A stretch of 60,991 bases of DNA from Pseudomonas sp. 30_B (GCF_017491605.1 NZ_JAFGYY010000029.1:1-60991); one strand, 5' to 3'. Positions 7,932-15,643 are shown, counted from the stretch's first letter. Notes: generated by a model not told the origin, from the sequence alone. Translations and numbers: made by a program.

Positions 7932-9806
7932 ATGACTGAACATTCGCAATTCGCCCTCCTGGGCAAGAAGCGTTTCCTGCCATTCTTCGTCACCCAGTTG
8001 CTGGGTGCGTTCAACGACAACATCTTCAAGCAGTCGCTGATCCTGGCGATCCTCTACCACCTCACTGTCAGCGGGGACCGCAACCTGCTGGTCAACCTCT
8101 GCGCGCTGTTGTTCATCCTGCCGTTCTTCCTGTTCTCCGCCCTGGGCGGCCAGTTCGGCGAGAAGTTCAACAAGGATGCGCTGATGCGCGCGCTGAAGCT
8201 GGCCGAAGTGGGGATCATGCTGATCGGTGCCGTCGGCTTCGTGTTCGGGAGCCTGCCGCTGCTGTTCCTCGCCCTGTTCGCCATGGGCACCCACTCGGCG
8301 CTGTTCGGTCCGGTGAAGTATTCGATCCTGCCGCAGCACCTGCAGGAGAACGAGCTGGTGGGCGGCAACGCCCTGGTGGAAATGGGCACCTTCCTCGCGA
8401 TCCTCTGCGGCACCATCGGTGCGGGCATCCTGATGTCGCGGCAGGACTACGCCGCCGGCGTCGGTATCGCCGTGGTTCTGGTCGCCGCCTGCGGTTACCT
8501 CGCCAGCCGCAACATTCCCCGCGCGGCGGCGGCACTGCCGGAGCTGAACATCGACTGGAACATCTTCCGCCAGTCCTGGAGCATCCTCATGCTCGGCCTG
8601 CGCCAGCGTCCGGCGGTGTCGCGCTCGCTGGTGGGCAACTCCTGGTTCTGGTTCCTCGGTGCGGTCTACCTCACCCAGATCCCGACCTACGCCAAGGAGC
8701 TGCTGCACGGCGACGAAAGCGTGGTGACGCTGATCCTCACCGTGTTCTCGGTGGGCATCGCGCTGGGCTCGATGCTCTGCGAGAAACTCTCGGGCAAGAA
8801 GGTGGAAATCGGCCTGGTGCCCTTCGGCTCCATTGGCCTGAGCCTGTTCGGCATCCTGCTCTGGTGGCATTCGGGCGGCTTCCCGCAGGGCGAGCAGCCT
8901 TACCACTGGCTGGCGGTGCTGGAGCATTCGCAGTCCTGGGCGGTGCTGGCCGACATCCTCGGCATCGGCATCTTCGGCGGCTTCTACATCGTGCCGCTGT
9001 ACGCACTGATCCAGGCGCGCACCGACGAGGACAAGCGCGCGCGGGTGATCGCCGCCAACAACATCCTCAACGCGCTGTTCATGGTGGTCGCGGCGATCGT
9101 CTCGATCCTGCTGCTGTCGGTGGCGAAGCTGACGATCCCCGAGCTGTTCCTCGTGCTGTCGCTGATGAACGTCGCGGTGAACGTCTACATCTTCAAGATC
9201 GTCCCCGAGTTCACCATGCGCTTCCTGGTGTGGCTGCTGACCCACTCGATGTACCGGGTCGACCACCGCAACCTCGACGTCATCCCCGACGAGGGTCCGG
9301 CGGTGCTGGTGTGCAACCACGTGTCCTTCGTCGATGCGCTGCTCATCGCCGGTTCCGTGCGCCGCCCGGTGCGCTTCGTCATGTACTACAAGATCTTCCG
9401 CATCCCGGTGCTCAACTTCATCTTCCGCACCGCCGGCGCGGTGCCGATCGCCGGGCGCAATGAAGATCCGGCGACCTATGAGCAGGCCTTCTCCAAGGTT
9501 GCCGAGTACCTGCGCGAAGGGGAGGTGGTGTGCATCTTCCCCGAGGGCATGCTGACCCTGGATGGCGAGATGAACGAGTTCCGCAGCGGCGTGGAGCGGA
9601 TCATCGCGGAAACCCCGGTGCCGGTGATTCCGATGGCGTTGCAGGGGTTGTGGGGCAGCTTCTTCAGCCGCGACCCGAGCAAGGGCTTCTTCCGCCGCAT
9701 CTGGTCGCGGGTGTGCCTGGTGGCCGGGCAGCCGGTGCCGCCGGAAGCCGCCAAGCGCCTGGCGCTGCAGGAGCAGGTTGCCGCCCTGCGTGGCGCGGCC
9801 CGCTGA
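7932..9806 (+). CDS. MFS transporter fused to PlsC-type acyltransferase (LplT-Aas-like)
   Basis: A 624-residue inner-membrane fusion. Residues 1 to about 410 form an MFS carrier resembling the lysophospholipid flippase LplT (start FLPFFVTQLLGAFNDNIFKQ, then many helices). Residues about 430-610 form a 1-acylglycerophosphate-type acyltransferase with the HX4D motif NHVSFVD (His463), an FVMYYKIFRIPVL segment and FPEG. Together they would flip lysophospholipids inward and reacylate them, a repair function done in enterics by LplT plus Aas. The AMP-binding acyl-ACP synthetase domain of Aas is absent here, so acyl donor supply must come from elsewhere. It is a single-gene unit. Confidence 0.85.
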   Translation: MTEHSQFALLGKKRFLPFFVTQLLGAFNDNIFKQSLILAILYHLTVSGDRNLLVNLCALLFILPFFLFSALGGQFGEKFNKDALMRALKLAEVGIMLIGAVGFVFGSLPLLFLALFAMGTHSALFGPVKYSILPQHLQENELVGGNALVEMGTFLAILCGTIGAGILMSRQDYAAGVGIAVVLVAACGYLASRNIPRAAAALPELNIDWNIFRQSWSILMLGLRQRPAVSRSLVGNSWFWFLGAVYLTQIPTYAKELLHGDESVVTLILTVFSVGIALGSMLCEKLSGKKVEIGLVPFGSIGLSLFGILLWWHSGGFPQGEQPYHWLAVLEHSQSWAVLADILGIGIFGGFYIVPLYALIQARTDEDKRARVIAANNILNALFMVVAAIVSILLLSVAKLTIPELFLVLSLMNVAVNVYIFKIVPEFTMRFLVWLLTHSMYRVDHRNLDVIPDEGPAVLVCNHVSFVDALLIAGSVRRPVRFVMYYKIFRIPVLNFIFRTAGAVPIAGRNEDPATYEQAFSKVAEYLREGEVVCIFPEGMLTLDGEMNEFRSGVERIIAETPVPVIPMALQGLWGSFFSRDPSKGFFRRIWSRVCLVAGQPVPPEAAKRLALQEQVAALRGAAR

Positions 9807-9823
9807 CTTTCGTTGGCGCAAAG

Positions 9824-9853
9824 AAAAAGCCCCGGCAGTGCCGGGGCTTTTTC
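9824..9853. terminator. Bidirectional terminator between the MFS-acyltransferase gene and capB
   Basis: AAAAAGCCCCGGC-AGT-GCCGGGGCTTTTT is a perfect hairpin flanked by A-tract and T-tract, so it can serve both converging genes. Confidence 0.92.
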
Positions 9854-9869
9854 ATGGGCGTGTCGCGGT

Positions 9870-10079
9870 TCAGATGACCTGAACTTCGTCAGCCTGCAGG
9901 CCCTTCTGGCCTTCAACCACGATGAAGGAGACCTTCTGGCCTTCCTGCAGCGATTTGAAGCCGGTGCCCTGGATGGAGCGGAAGTGCACGAAGACATCGT
10001 TGCCGCTTTCCGGAGTGATGAAGCCGAAGCCCTTGGCGTCGTTGAACCACTTGACGGTGCCGGTCTGACGATTCGACAT
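9870..10079 (-). CDS. capB: Cold-shock-domain protein (CapB/CspA family)
   Basis: A 69-residue protein made of one cold-shock OB-fold. It carries both RNA-binding motifs: KGFGFI (RNP1) and VFVHF (RNP2). It should bind single-stranded RNA or DNA and melt secondary structure. The start MSNRQTGTVKWF is the family-standard N-terminus; the frame continues upstream by 50 codons with no family similarity. The gene has a gene-free leader of about 200 bp, consistent with the long structured 5' UTR typical of cold-shock mRNAs. Confidence 0.95.
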   Translation of the reverse strand: MSNRQTGTVKWFNDAKGFGFITPESGNDVFVHFRSIQGTGFKSLQEGQKVSFIVVEGQKGLQADEVQVI

Positions 10080-10283
10080 GGAATTACACCTTGAACAATT
10101 GAATATTGTTGTGCGGAAAAGCCCGCGCTCGTCCTGAGTTGCAGGGTGCAGTCGAAGCCGGGTGACGGGGAATGGCCCCATCAGGTCACGAGCCGCAGTG
10201 ACGCAAGCAAACACAGTGGGCCGCAGCATACCGACAAATTTTCGGGAAAGCGACAGCCCGCCGGCATCGAAATCGATGCAGCG
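10080..10283 (-). promoter_or_regulatory. Long leader and promoter region of capB
   Basis: This 204-bp gap precedes capB on the minus strand. A TATGCT hexamer, reading towards capB near 10230, is a possible -10 element, which would give an untranslated leader of about 140 nt. The leader contains a GCGG...CCGC hairpin near 10115-10128 and an AT-rich stretch just before the start codon. No ORF in it resembles a protein. Confidence 0.45.
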
Positions 10284-10598
10284 TCAGTGGCTCAGTTTCA
10301 GGCCAACCAGCCCGCAGAGGATCAGCGCAACGCTGAGCATGCGTACCGGTGCCATGGATTCGCCGAACAGCCAGATGCCAACGGCAACGGTGCCCAGCGC
10401 GCCAATGCCGGTCCAGATGGCGTAGGCGGTGCCCAGCGGCAGGTTCTTCATGGCCAGGCCCAGCAAGCCTACGCTGGCGGCCATCGCCAGGGCGGTGAGG
10501 GCCGAGGGAACCAGGCGGGTGAAACCTTCGGTGTACTTCAGGCCGACGGCCCAGGCGACTTCGAACAGGCCGGCGACGAACAGAATGATCCAGGACAT
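10284..10598 (-). CDS. gdx: SMR-family guanidinium exporter (SugE/Gdx)
   Basis: A 104-residue, four-helix small multidrug resistance protein. The start MSWIILFVAGLFEVAWAVG places the essential membrane glutamate at Glu13. The GLKYTEGFTRL segment after helix 1 and the terminal LILCGLVGLKLSH are SugE-type rather than EmrE-type. Members of this branch associated with guanidine riboswitches export guanidinium in exchange for protons. The mini-ykkC motif directly upstream strongly supports that function here. A longer in-frame start at 10712 would run through the riboswitch and is rejected. Confidence 0.93.
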   Translation of the reverse strand: MSWIILFVAGLFEVAWAVGLKYTEGFTRLVPSALTALAMAASVGLLGLAMKNLPLGTAYAIWTGIGALGTVAVGIWLFGESMAPVRMLSVALILCGLVGLKLSH

Positions 10599-10624
10599 GC
10601 AGGACTCCAGGCGGTGGATGGATT

Positions 10625-10675
10625 GAAGGGCCGTCCCCGCTGGAACACCGGAAGGTGGTGAGGTCGTCCTCACTA
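10625..10675 (-). ncRNA. Guanidine-II (mini-ykkC) riboswitch controlling gdx
   Basis: On the minus strand two short hairpins occur in tandem, each capped by the diagnostic ACGR loop: GTGAGG-ACGA-CCTCAC (10658-10673) and GGGG-ACGG-CCCT (10627-10638). They are joined by 19 nt and sit about 30 nt upstream of the gdx start. Two ACGR-capped stems are the defining feature of the mini-ykkC class, in which guanidinium binds both loops and frees the ribosome site. The ribosome site CTGGAG lies between the second hairpin and the ATG. Confidence 0.9.
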
Positions 10676-10728
10676 TGTGCATTATTTTGCACAAATCCGG
10701 CGCTCCGGGCAAGCCGGGCGCCGGATCG
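10676..10728 (-). promoter_or_regulatory. gdx promoter region and upstream hairpin
   Basis: Reading toward gdx, a GC-rich hairpin built on CCGGCGCCCGG and CCGGAGCGCCGG (about 10697-10723) lies just after the upstream symporter gene and probably terminates it, although it lacks a strong U-tract. It is followed by a palindrome GTGCAAAATAATGCAC (10676-10691) whose AAATAAT core could be a -10 element, with TTGCCC about 18 bp upstream as a weak -35. The palindrome could also be an operator. Confidence 0.45.
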
Positions 10729-10733
10729 GGACT

Positions 10734-11690
10734 TCAGTCCGTGGCCTGCTCCCGCGCGGGCGACTCGTCGGTCATGCGCCGGAACCAGGTGGAAAGCGTG
10801 GCGCCGGAGATGTTGTGCCAGACGCTGAACAATGCGCTGGGCACCGCCGCCAGCGGCGAGAAGTGTGCGCTGGCGAGGGCCGCGCCGAGGCCGGAGTTCT
10901 GCATGCCGACTTCCAGCGCCAGCGACTTGCGCTGCGCCAGCGGCAGACCGAAGAGCTTGGCGGTGAAGTAGCCGAGCAGGAAGCCGAAGCCGTTGTGCAG
11001 GATCACCACGGCCAGGATCAGCAGGCCGGACTCGGCGATCTTCGCCTGGCTGGCCGCCACCACGGCGGCGACGATGATCACGATGGACACCACCGAGACC
11101 AGTGGCAGCACGTCCACCACGTGGCGCACCCGTGCACCGAGCACGCGCTGGGCGACCAGGCCGAGCACGATGGGTACCATCACCACCTGCAGGATCGACC
11201 AGAACAGCGCGCCGAAGGACACCGGCAGCCAGGCCGAGGCCAGCAGCCAGATCAGCGCCGGGGTGAGCAGCGGGGCGAGGAGGGTGGTGACGCCGGCAAT
11301 GGCCACCGACAGCGCCAGGTCGCCGCGCGACAGCCAGGTCATCACGTTGGAAGCGGTACCGCTGGGGCAGCAGCCGACCAGGATCACGCCCACGGCGATT
11401 TCCGCCGGCAGGTGCATCAATTGGCAGAGCAGCCAGGCCACGCCGGGCATGATCACGAAGTGGGCGATCACCCCGAGGGCGACGCGCCAGGGATGCCGGG
11501 CGACTGCGGCGAAGTCCTCGACCTTGAGCGTCAGGCCCATGCCGAACATCACCACGCCGAGCATCGGCACGATGGCGGGCGTGAGCGGGGTGAAGAGGCT
11601 GGGGACGAAGAACGCCAGGATGGCGAAGAGCAGCACCCAGAGGGCGAAGGTGTTGCCCATGAAGCGGCTGAGCAGGATGAGAGCACGCAT
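10734..11690 (-). CDS. Bile acid:sodium symporter family (BASS) membrane protein
   Basis: A 318-residue protein with about nine or ten hydrophobic helices. It has BASS-family features: GMGLTLKVEDF near residues 51-61, the VGCCPSGTASNVMTWLSRGDLALSVAIAG core (about 120-150) and VGMQNSGLGAALASAHF (about 260-280). The duplicated unwound GT/N-rich motifs are the sodium-binding sites in structurally known homologues. Bacterial members move keto acids, pantoate or other organic anions, and the substrate here is unknown. It has its own upstream gap of 72 bp from rdgC and reads toward gdx. Confidence 0.88.
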   Translation of the reverse strand: MRALILLSRFMGNTFALWVLLFAILAFFVPSLFTPLTPAIVPMLGVVMFGMGLTLKVEDFAAVARHPWRVALGVIAHFVIMPGVAWLLCQLMHLPAEIAVGVILVGCCPSGTASNVMTWLSRGDLALSVAIAGVTTLLAPLLTPALIWLLASAWLPVSFGALFWSILQVVMVPIVLGLVAQRVLGARVRHVVDVLPLVSVVSIVIIVAAVVAASQAKIAESGLLILAVVILHNGFGFLLGYFTAKLFGLPLAQRKSLALEVGMQNSGLGAALASAHFSPLAAVPSALFSVWHNISGATLSTWFRRMTDESPAREQATD

Positions 11691-11762
11691 GGGCCGTCCT
11701 TCCTGTTATGTGAGCCTTGAGGGAGTGACAGGCGCCGCGCGGAGGCGGCGCCTGCCGGGGCG

Positions 11763-12683
11763 TCAGATACCTTCCGGCATCGCTTCGCCGCCGAGGGCTT
11801 CGACCAGTGCCGGGAGGAACTCGGCGAAGGTCAGCATCATCAGGGTGAAGCTGGCGTCGAGCTGGCCGAGGGCGTCTTCGCCGCCGTCCTGTTCCGCCTT
11901 CTCCTGCAGCATGTCTTCGAAGCGCAGGCGCTTGATCACCACCTTGTCGTCGAGGACGAAGGACAGCTTGTCCGACCACGCCAGGGACAGCTGGGTGACC
12001 AGTTTGCCGGCGGTCAGGTGCAGCTGGATTTCCTCGCTGGTCAGGTCCTGGCGCTTGCAGCGCACCACGCCGCCGTCTTCGTGGGTGTCGCGCAGCTCGC
12101 ACTCGTCGAGGACGAAGAAGTCGCCCGCGGCCTCCTGGGTCTTCACCCATTCGGTCAGGGTGGCGGTCGGCGCGACCTTCACCGTCAGCGGGCGCACCGG
12201 CAGCGAGCCCAGGGCTTCGCGCAGGGTGGACAGCAGGTCTTCGGCCTTCTTCGCGCTGGAGGAGTCGACCAGGATCAGGCCGAGGCTCGGGGCGATGGCG
12301 GCGAAGGTCGCCGAGCGGCGGATGAAGGCGCGCGGCAGCAGGGTCTGGACGATCTCGTCCTTGAGCTGGTCGCGCTCCTTCTTGTAGACCTTGCGCATCT
12401 GCGCGGTCTCGATTTCGTCGACCTTGTCCTTCAGGGCGTCACGCACGACGCTGCCGGGGAGGATGCGCTCTTCCTTGCGCGCGCTGATCAGGAAGAAGCC
12501 TTCGCTGGCATGGACCAGCGGGGCATCCGGGCCCTTGCCGAAGGGGGCGGAGAAGCCATAGGTGGTCAGTTCCTGGCTGGCGCACGGGCGTGCCGGCTTG
12601 CTGGCCAGGGCCTTCTCCAGGGCATCGGCGTCGATCTGCAGATCCTGGGTGAGGCGGTATACGAGCAGGTTGCGGAACCACAT
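11763..12683 (-). CDS. rdgC: Recombination-associated protein RdgC
   Basis: A 306-residue protein starting MWFRNLLVYRLTQ, the conserved RdgC N-terminus; the seven extra in-frame residues upstream are dropped. RdgC forms a ring-shaped dimer that binds double-stranded DNA non-specifically and restrains RecA-dependent recombination. Typical internal landmarks are GFSAPFG, KEERILPGSVVRD and the C-terminal FTLMMLTFAEFLPALVEALGGE. Length matches the family. It is a single-gene unit upstream of the tRNA pair on the opposite strand. Confidence 0.95.
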   Translation of the reverse strand: MWFRNLLVYRLTQDLQIDADALEKALASKPARPCASQELTTYGFSAPFGKGPDAPLVHASEGFFLISARKEERILPGSVVRDALKDKVDEIETAQMRKVYKKERDQLKDEIVQTLLPRAFIRRSATFAAIAPSLGLILVDSSSAKKAEDLLSTLREALGSLPVRPLTVKVAPTATLTEWVKTQEAAGDFFVLDECELRDTHEDGGVVRCKRQDLTSEEIQLHLTAGKLVTQLSLAWSDKLSFVLDDKVVIKRLRFEDMLQEKAEQDGGEDALGQLDASFTLMMLTFAEFLPALVEALGGEAMPEGI

Positions 12684-12811
12684 GAGGGGCGAACTCCTGG
12701 ACACAAAGGCCCCATTATTCCGTCAGGCGCTTTCCAGGCCAACCCCGTTTTGTCTTTCACGCACTTCATCTAAGCCTTTGGAACATCTGAAAATTTTTTT
12801 CATCGAGGGGC

Positions 12812-12840
12812 TTGCCAGCCTCCCATCTCCTCCGTAGAAT
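12812..12840 (+). promoter_or_regulatory. Promoter of the tRNA-Val/tRNA-Asp unit
   Basis: TTGCCA (12812-12817) and TAGAAT (12835-12840) are separated by exactly 17 bp, a near-consensus sigma-70 promoter. The GC-rich discriminator GCGCCCC follows, as expected for a stringently controlled stable-RNA promoter. An A/T-rich tract at 12789-12802 (AAAATTTTTTT) just upstream could act as an UP element. Confidence 0.8.
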
Positions 12841-12861
12841 GCGCCCCACTTCGAGAGTGAA

Positions 12862-12937
12862 GGGTGATTAGCTCAGCTGGGAGAGCATCTGCCTTACAAG
12901 CAGAGGGTCGGCGGTTCGATCCCGTCATCACCCACCA
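12862..12937 (+). tRNA. tRNA-Val (anticodon TAC)
   Basis: A 76-nt cloverleaf. The acceptor stem GGGTGAT pairs with ATCACCC, the anticodon loop is CTTACAA with TAC at the centre, the T-loop GGTTCGATCC is present, and CCA is encoded. Confidence 0.97.
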
Positions 12938-12952
12938 AACTCGAGGTCCGAC

Positions 12953-13029
12953 GCAGCGGTAGTTCAGTCGGTTAGAATACCGGCCTGTCACGCCGGGGGT
13001 CGCGGGTTCGAGTCCCGTCCGCTGCGCCA
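12953..13029 (+). tRNA. tRNA-Asp (anticodon GTC)
   Basis: A 77-nt cloverleaf. The acceptor stem GCAGCGG pairs with CCGCTGC, the anticodon loop is CTGTCAC with GTC, the T-arm is GGGTTCGAGTCCC, and GCCA is encoded at the 3' end. It lies 15 bp after tRNA-Val and is clearly co-transcribed. Confidence 0.97.
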
Positions 13030-13036
13030 TATTTCG

Positions 13037-13072
13037 AAAAGCCCTCAGGTAGCGATACCTGAGGGCTTTTTC
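13037..13072 (+). terminator. Terminator of the tRNA operon
   Basis: AAAAGCCCTCAGGT-AGCG-ATACCTGAGGGCTTTTT forms a long hairpin with a T-tract directly after tRNA-Asp. Confidence 0.95.
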
Positions 13073-13271
13073 TTTGCGCGCGGAAAGCCGCGCCAGTTCG
13101 CATTCCTTCGACCTGCCCGCCGAACATATCCTGTTAATTTTCCTATAAGTTTGCTGTGGGAACTTCTCCTGTGGCAGGGGTTCCTATTGCCCATAGCCAC
13201 TGGCCACGAGCGCCTGATAAGCTCGCGGCTTCAAAGACCCTGCCATGACGGCGTAAAGACAAGGATTCAGC

Positions 13272-14021
13272 ATGAAACAACATCGGTTGGCGGCAGCGAT
13301 CGCGCTGGTCGGCCTGGTTCTCGCGGGCTGCGACAAGCAAGCCGCTGAAGTGGAACTGAAGACCCCCGCGCAGAAGGCCTCCTACGGCATCGGCCTGAAC
13401 ATGGGCAAGAGCCTGGCCCAGGAAGGCATGAACGACCTCGACTCCAAGGCTGTCGCCCTGGGTATCGAGGACGCCGTCGGCAAGCAGAAGCAGAAGCTGA
13501 CCGACGAAGAGCTGACCGAAGCCTTCTCCTTCCTGCAGAAGCGTGCTGAAGAGCAACTGGCCAAGAAGAACTCCGAAGCCCTGGAAGCCGGCAAGAAGTT
13601 CCTCGAGACCAACGGCAAGCGCGAAGGCGTCGTGACCACCAAGTCCGGCCTGCAGTACGAAGTCGTGAAGAAGGCCGACGGTCCGCAGCCCAAGGCGACC
13701 GACGTGGTCACCGTTCACTACGAAGGCAAGCTGGTCGACGGCACCGTGTTCGACAGCTCCATCCAGCGTGGCAGCCCGATCGACCTGCCGGTTGGCGGCG
13801 TGATTCCGGGTTGGGTCGAAGCCCTGCAACTGATGCACGTCGGCGAGAAGATCAAGCTCTACATCCCGAGCGAGCTGGCCTACGGTGCGCAGAGCCCGAG
13901 CCCGACCATTCCGGCGAACTCCGTGCTGGTGTTCGACCTGGAACTGCTGGGTATCAAGGATCAGAATCAGCCGGAAGCGCCGGCGCCGGAAGCGACCCAG
14001 GAAGCTCCGAAGCAGAACTGA
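13272..14021 (+). CDS. FKBP-type peptidyl-prolyl isomerase lipoprotein (FkpA/Mip-like)
   Basis: A 249-residue exported isomerase. The signal peptide ends in the lipobox LVLAGC with Cys20, so it should be lipid-anchored. An N-terminal dimerisation helix region (about 30-120, ending in a charged KRAEEQLAKKNSEALEAGKKFLE helix) precedes the FKBP domain (about 130-232), which contains VHYEGKLVDGTVFDSS, VIPGWVEALQLM and IPSELAYG. The Ala/Pro-rich tail is low complexity. It catalyses proline cis-trans isomerisation in periplasmic protein folding. It is monocistronic with its own terminator. Confidence 0.92.
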   Translation: MKQHRLAAAIALVGLVLAGCDKQAAEVELKTPAQKASYGIGLNMGKSLAQEGMNDLDSKAVALGIEDAVGKQKQKLTDEELTEAFSFLQKRAEEQLAKKNSEALEAGKKFLETNGKREGVVTTKSGLQYEVVKKADGPQPKATDVVTVHYEGKLVDGTVFDSSIQRGSPIDLPVGGVIPGWVEALQLMHVGEKIKLYIPSELAYGAQSPSPTIPANSVLVFDLELLGIKDQNQPEAPAPEATQEAPKQN

Positions 14022-14036
14022 GTACCTTCGTACCAA

Positions 14037-14076
14037 TGAAAACGCCCCGTTACCCACGGGGCGTTTTCGTTTTTGC
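14037..14076 (+). terminator. Terminator of the FKBP lipoprotein gene
   Basis: AAAACGCCCCGT-TACCC-ACGGGGCGTTTT is followed by CGTTTTT, 18 bp after the stop codon. Confidence 0.93.
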
Positions 14077-14186
14077 GGGACCGGCTCTGGAACGGCACAC
14101 TGACCCAATGGTCTGTTTGGGGGTGGACGTGGCGTTGGTGTTACGCTTATGCACATATTTGCCGCAGTTGCCCTGATGCCAGGGGC

Positions 14187-14318
14187 TTGACATCCTGGTG
14201 GCCATCGAATAGCCGCAACTGCATGATTTTTAACGCATTTGTCAGGCTGGATAAAAAATCGCCTATCTGTCTGGAGCCCCGATGGCTCGGGCCTTTGGGC
14301 GATGTTGGGGCTTTCTTT
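14187..14318 (+). ncRNA. Candidate small RNA in the 369-bp gap before the YkvA gene
   Basis: The gap 14022-14390 has no plausible protein gene. It holds a perfect TTGACA (14187-14192) with only a poor -10 candidate 17 bp on. An AT-rich segment (14224-14260) follows, then a hairpin of AGCCCC (14275-14280) with GGGGCT (14307-14312) ending in TTTCTTT. Such a stem plus T-rich tail looks like an intrinsic terminator with no gene in front of it other than a transcript starting in the gap. This is inference from pattern only. Confidence 0.3.
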
Positions 14319-14326
14319 CAACAGAG

Positions 14327-14350
14327 TTATCCACAGTAAAGGTGGATAAC
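14327..14350. promoter_or_regulatory. Facing pair of DnaA-box-like sites
   Basis: TTATCCACA (14327-14335) is a perfect DnaA-box consensus. GTGGATAAC (14342-14350) is an inverted TTATCCAC match six bases away. They lie about 40-60 bp upstream of the YkvA-type gene start. They could bind DnaA and regulate that gene, or sequester initiator. Chance occurrence of two facing boxes is unlikely but not excluded. Confidence 0.5.
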
Positions 14351-14390
14351 CTGAACCATTCCTGTCTGGCATTCCTACCGAGGTGACGTG

Positions 14391-14810
14391 ATGAGAAAAC
14401 CTCCGGGATTCGATCGCTACCTGGACCTCGCCGGTCGTTTCCTGGCCCGTGGCCGGGTGCCGGCGTTGCTGTTCGCGGTGGCGCGCAAGAGCGGCCGCCT
14501 GAAGCTGGCCCGCAACGACCTGAAGCTGCTGCAGGAGCTGCTGGTGGCCTGGGTGCGCGGGGAGTATCGCGGCATCAGTTCCCAGGCCCTGGTGTCGGTC
14601 GTGGCGGCGCTGCTGTATTTCCTGGCGCCGGTGGACCTGGTGCCTGACTGGCTGCTGGGGGTGGGGTTCCTTGATGACCTGGCCGTGCTGGCCTGGGTCG
14701 TGCGCCGCTGGCAGTCGGAGATCGATGCCTTCAAGGTGTGGCGGGACGGCCAGGGCGTGGAGACCCGCGAGGCGCTCGCACAACTGCCGGCGCCGGTTCA
14801 GCGCCGCTGA
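14391..14810 (+). CDS. DUF1232 (YkvA-family) membrane-associated protein
   Basis: A 139-residue protein whose core LYFLAPVDLVPDWLLGVGFLDDLAVLAWVV (about residues 82-112) is the YkvA/DUF1232 signature, with one or two hydrophobic segments. The function of this family is not known. The start is taken at ATG 14391, preceded by GAGGTGACGTG; a GTG three bases earlier is equally open. Its last 13 bp overlap the 3' end of the convergent binding-protein gene at 14798. Confidence 0.75.
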   Translation: MRKPPGFDRYLDLAGRFLARGRVPALLFAVARKSGRLKLARNDLKLLQELLVAWVRGEYRGISSQALVSVVAALLYFLAPVDLVPDWLLGVGFLDDLAVLAWVVRRWQSEIDAFKVWRDGQGVETREALAQLPAPVQRR

Positions 14811-15544
14811 CGCAACAGCTGATTCTGCTGGACGAGCATGCGCTGGATCGAGCCGTCGTCCACCAGGGTCTGCAATGCCGCGTCGAGGCGTTCGGCGGGG
14901 ATCGGCAGGGTTGGGCCGTAGGAGCAGCGGATCGAATAGCGCTGCAGGACGCCGGGATTGACCCGGACGGTCAGGTTCGGATGTTCCCGCAGCAGGAATT
15001 CCAGTGGCCGGCGCATGTCGACGATGGCGTCCAGGCGGTTGTGTTCGAGCATGTGCAGGCGGGTTTCCAGGTCGCGCACGTCGTCGCGGCGGATCGCATG
15101 GCTGGCGAAGGCCTCCATCAGGGCCGGCGGGTAGACGTAGCCAAGGCTGGTGCCGAGCGTACGGCCGCGAAGCGCGTCGAGCGTGTTGAAGGCTGGCGCA
15201 TCGCTGCGTTGCGCCAGAACGTCTTCTTCCTCGAACAGGCTGGGCGACCAGTGCAGTTTTTCCGGTGCGCTCATCCATTGCGGGTTGTTGATGCACAGCA
15301 GCTGGATGCTGCCTTGTTGCAGCGAAGCTTCCACACGTTTGTCGGGAGTCTCGATGAAGCGAACCTGGAGGTTCAGGAGTTGTCCGACTCTTTCGCCCAG
15401 ATCGCGGACGAAGCCGTGCGCCAATTCGTGGTCAATACTTTCCACGTAGGGCATTCCGTTGCTTGGCGAGTAGCCCCAGCGCAGTTCTTCGGCGCCGCAG
15501 AGGGCGCTGGTCAGGCAGAGGCAGATCAGGAGAAGACGCTGCAA
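14798..15544 (-). CDS. Periplasmic amino-acid-type solute-binding protein (SBP family 3), orphan
   Basis: A 248-residue protein with a signal peptide (MQRLLLICLCLTSALCGA) and the bi-lobed family-3 fold. Markers are LRWGYSPSNGMPYVE, LRGRTLGTSLGYVYPPAL for the hinge region, and LDAIVDMRRPLEFLLRE. No permease or ATPase is encoded nearby, so it may be a stand-alone sensor or binding protein rather than part of an importer. The Pro/Asp-rich ligand pocket does not reveal the ligand. It converges on the YkvA-type gene with a 13-bp overlap. Confidence 0.75.
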   Translation of the reverse strand: MQRLLLICLCLTSALCGAEELRWGYSPSNGMPYVESIDHELAHGFVRDLGERVGQLLNLQVRFIETPDKRVEASLQQGSIQLLCINNPQWMSAPEKLHWSPSLFEEEDVLAQRSDAPAFNTLDALRGRTLGTSLGYVYPPALMEAFASHAIRRDDVRDLETRLHMLEHNRLDAIVDMRRPLEFLLREHPNLTVRVNPGVLQRYSIRCSYGPTLPIPAERLDAALQTLVDDGSIQRMLVQQNQLLRQRR

Positions 15545-15643
15545 GTCGGTCCCCAGGTTCGGCGGGCGGTGACGGCAGCAGCAGTATAGCCGGCACAGGT
15601 GCCGGTCAGGCTGTTAAGATGGCGGCCTGCAAGGAGTGTTGTC

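Noticed and set aside
7911..9821. 636-codon antisense frame opposite the MFS-acyltransferase gene
   Set aside because: Composition is dominated by H, R, Q, E and D in a pattern expected from the reverse complement of GC-biased third positions. There is no motif.
10186..12150. 654-codon minus-strand frame across gdx, the symporter and rdgC
   Set aside because: It runs out of phase with three well-supported genes and is Arg/Pro/Gly-rich nonsense.
13143..15296. 717-codon minus-strand frame over the FKBP lipoprotein and YkvA genes
   Set aside because: It crosses a terminator and a tract opposite two recognised genes; no similarity to any protein.
15599..15643. Longer start for the XRE gene
   Set aside because: The extra 15 codons lack similarity, and the AAGGAG site is positioned for ATG 15644.
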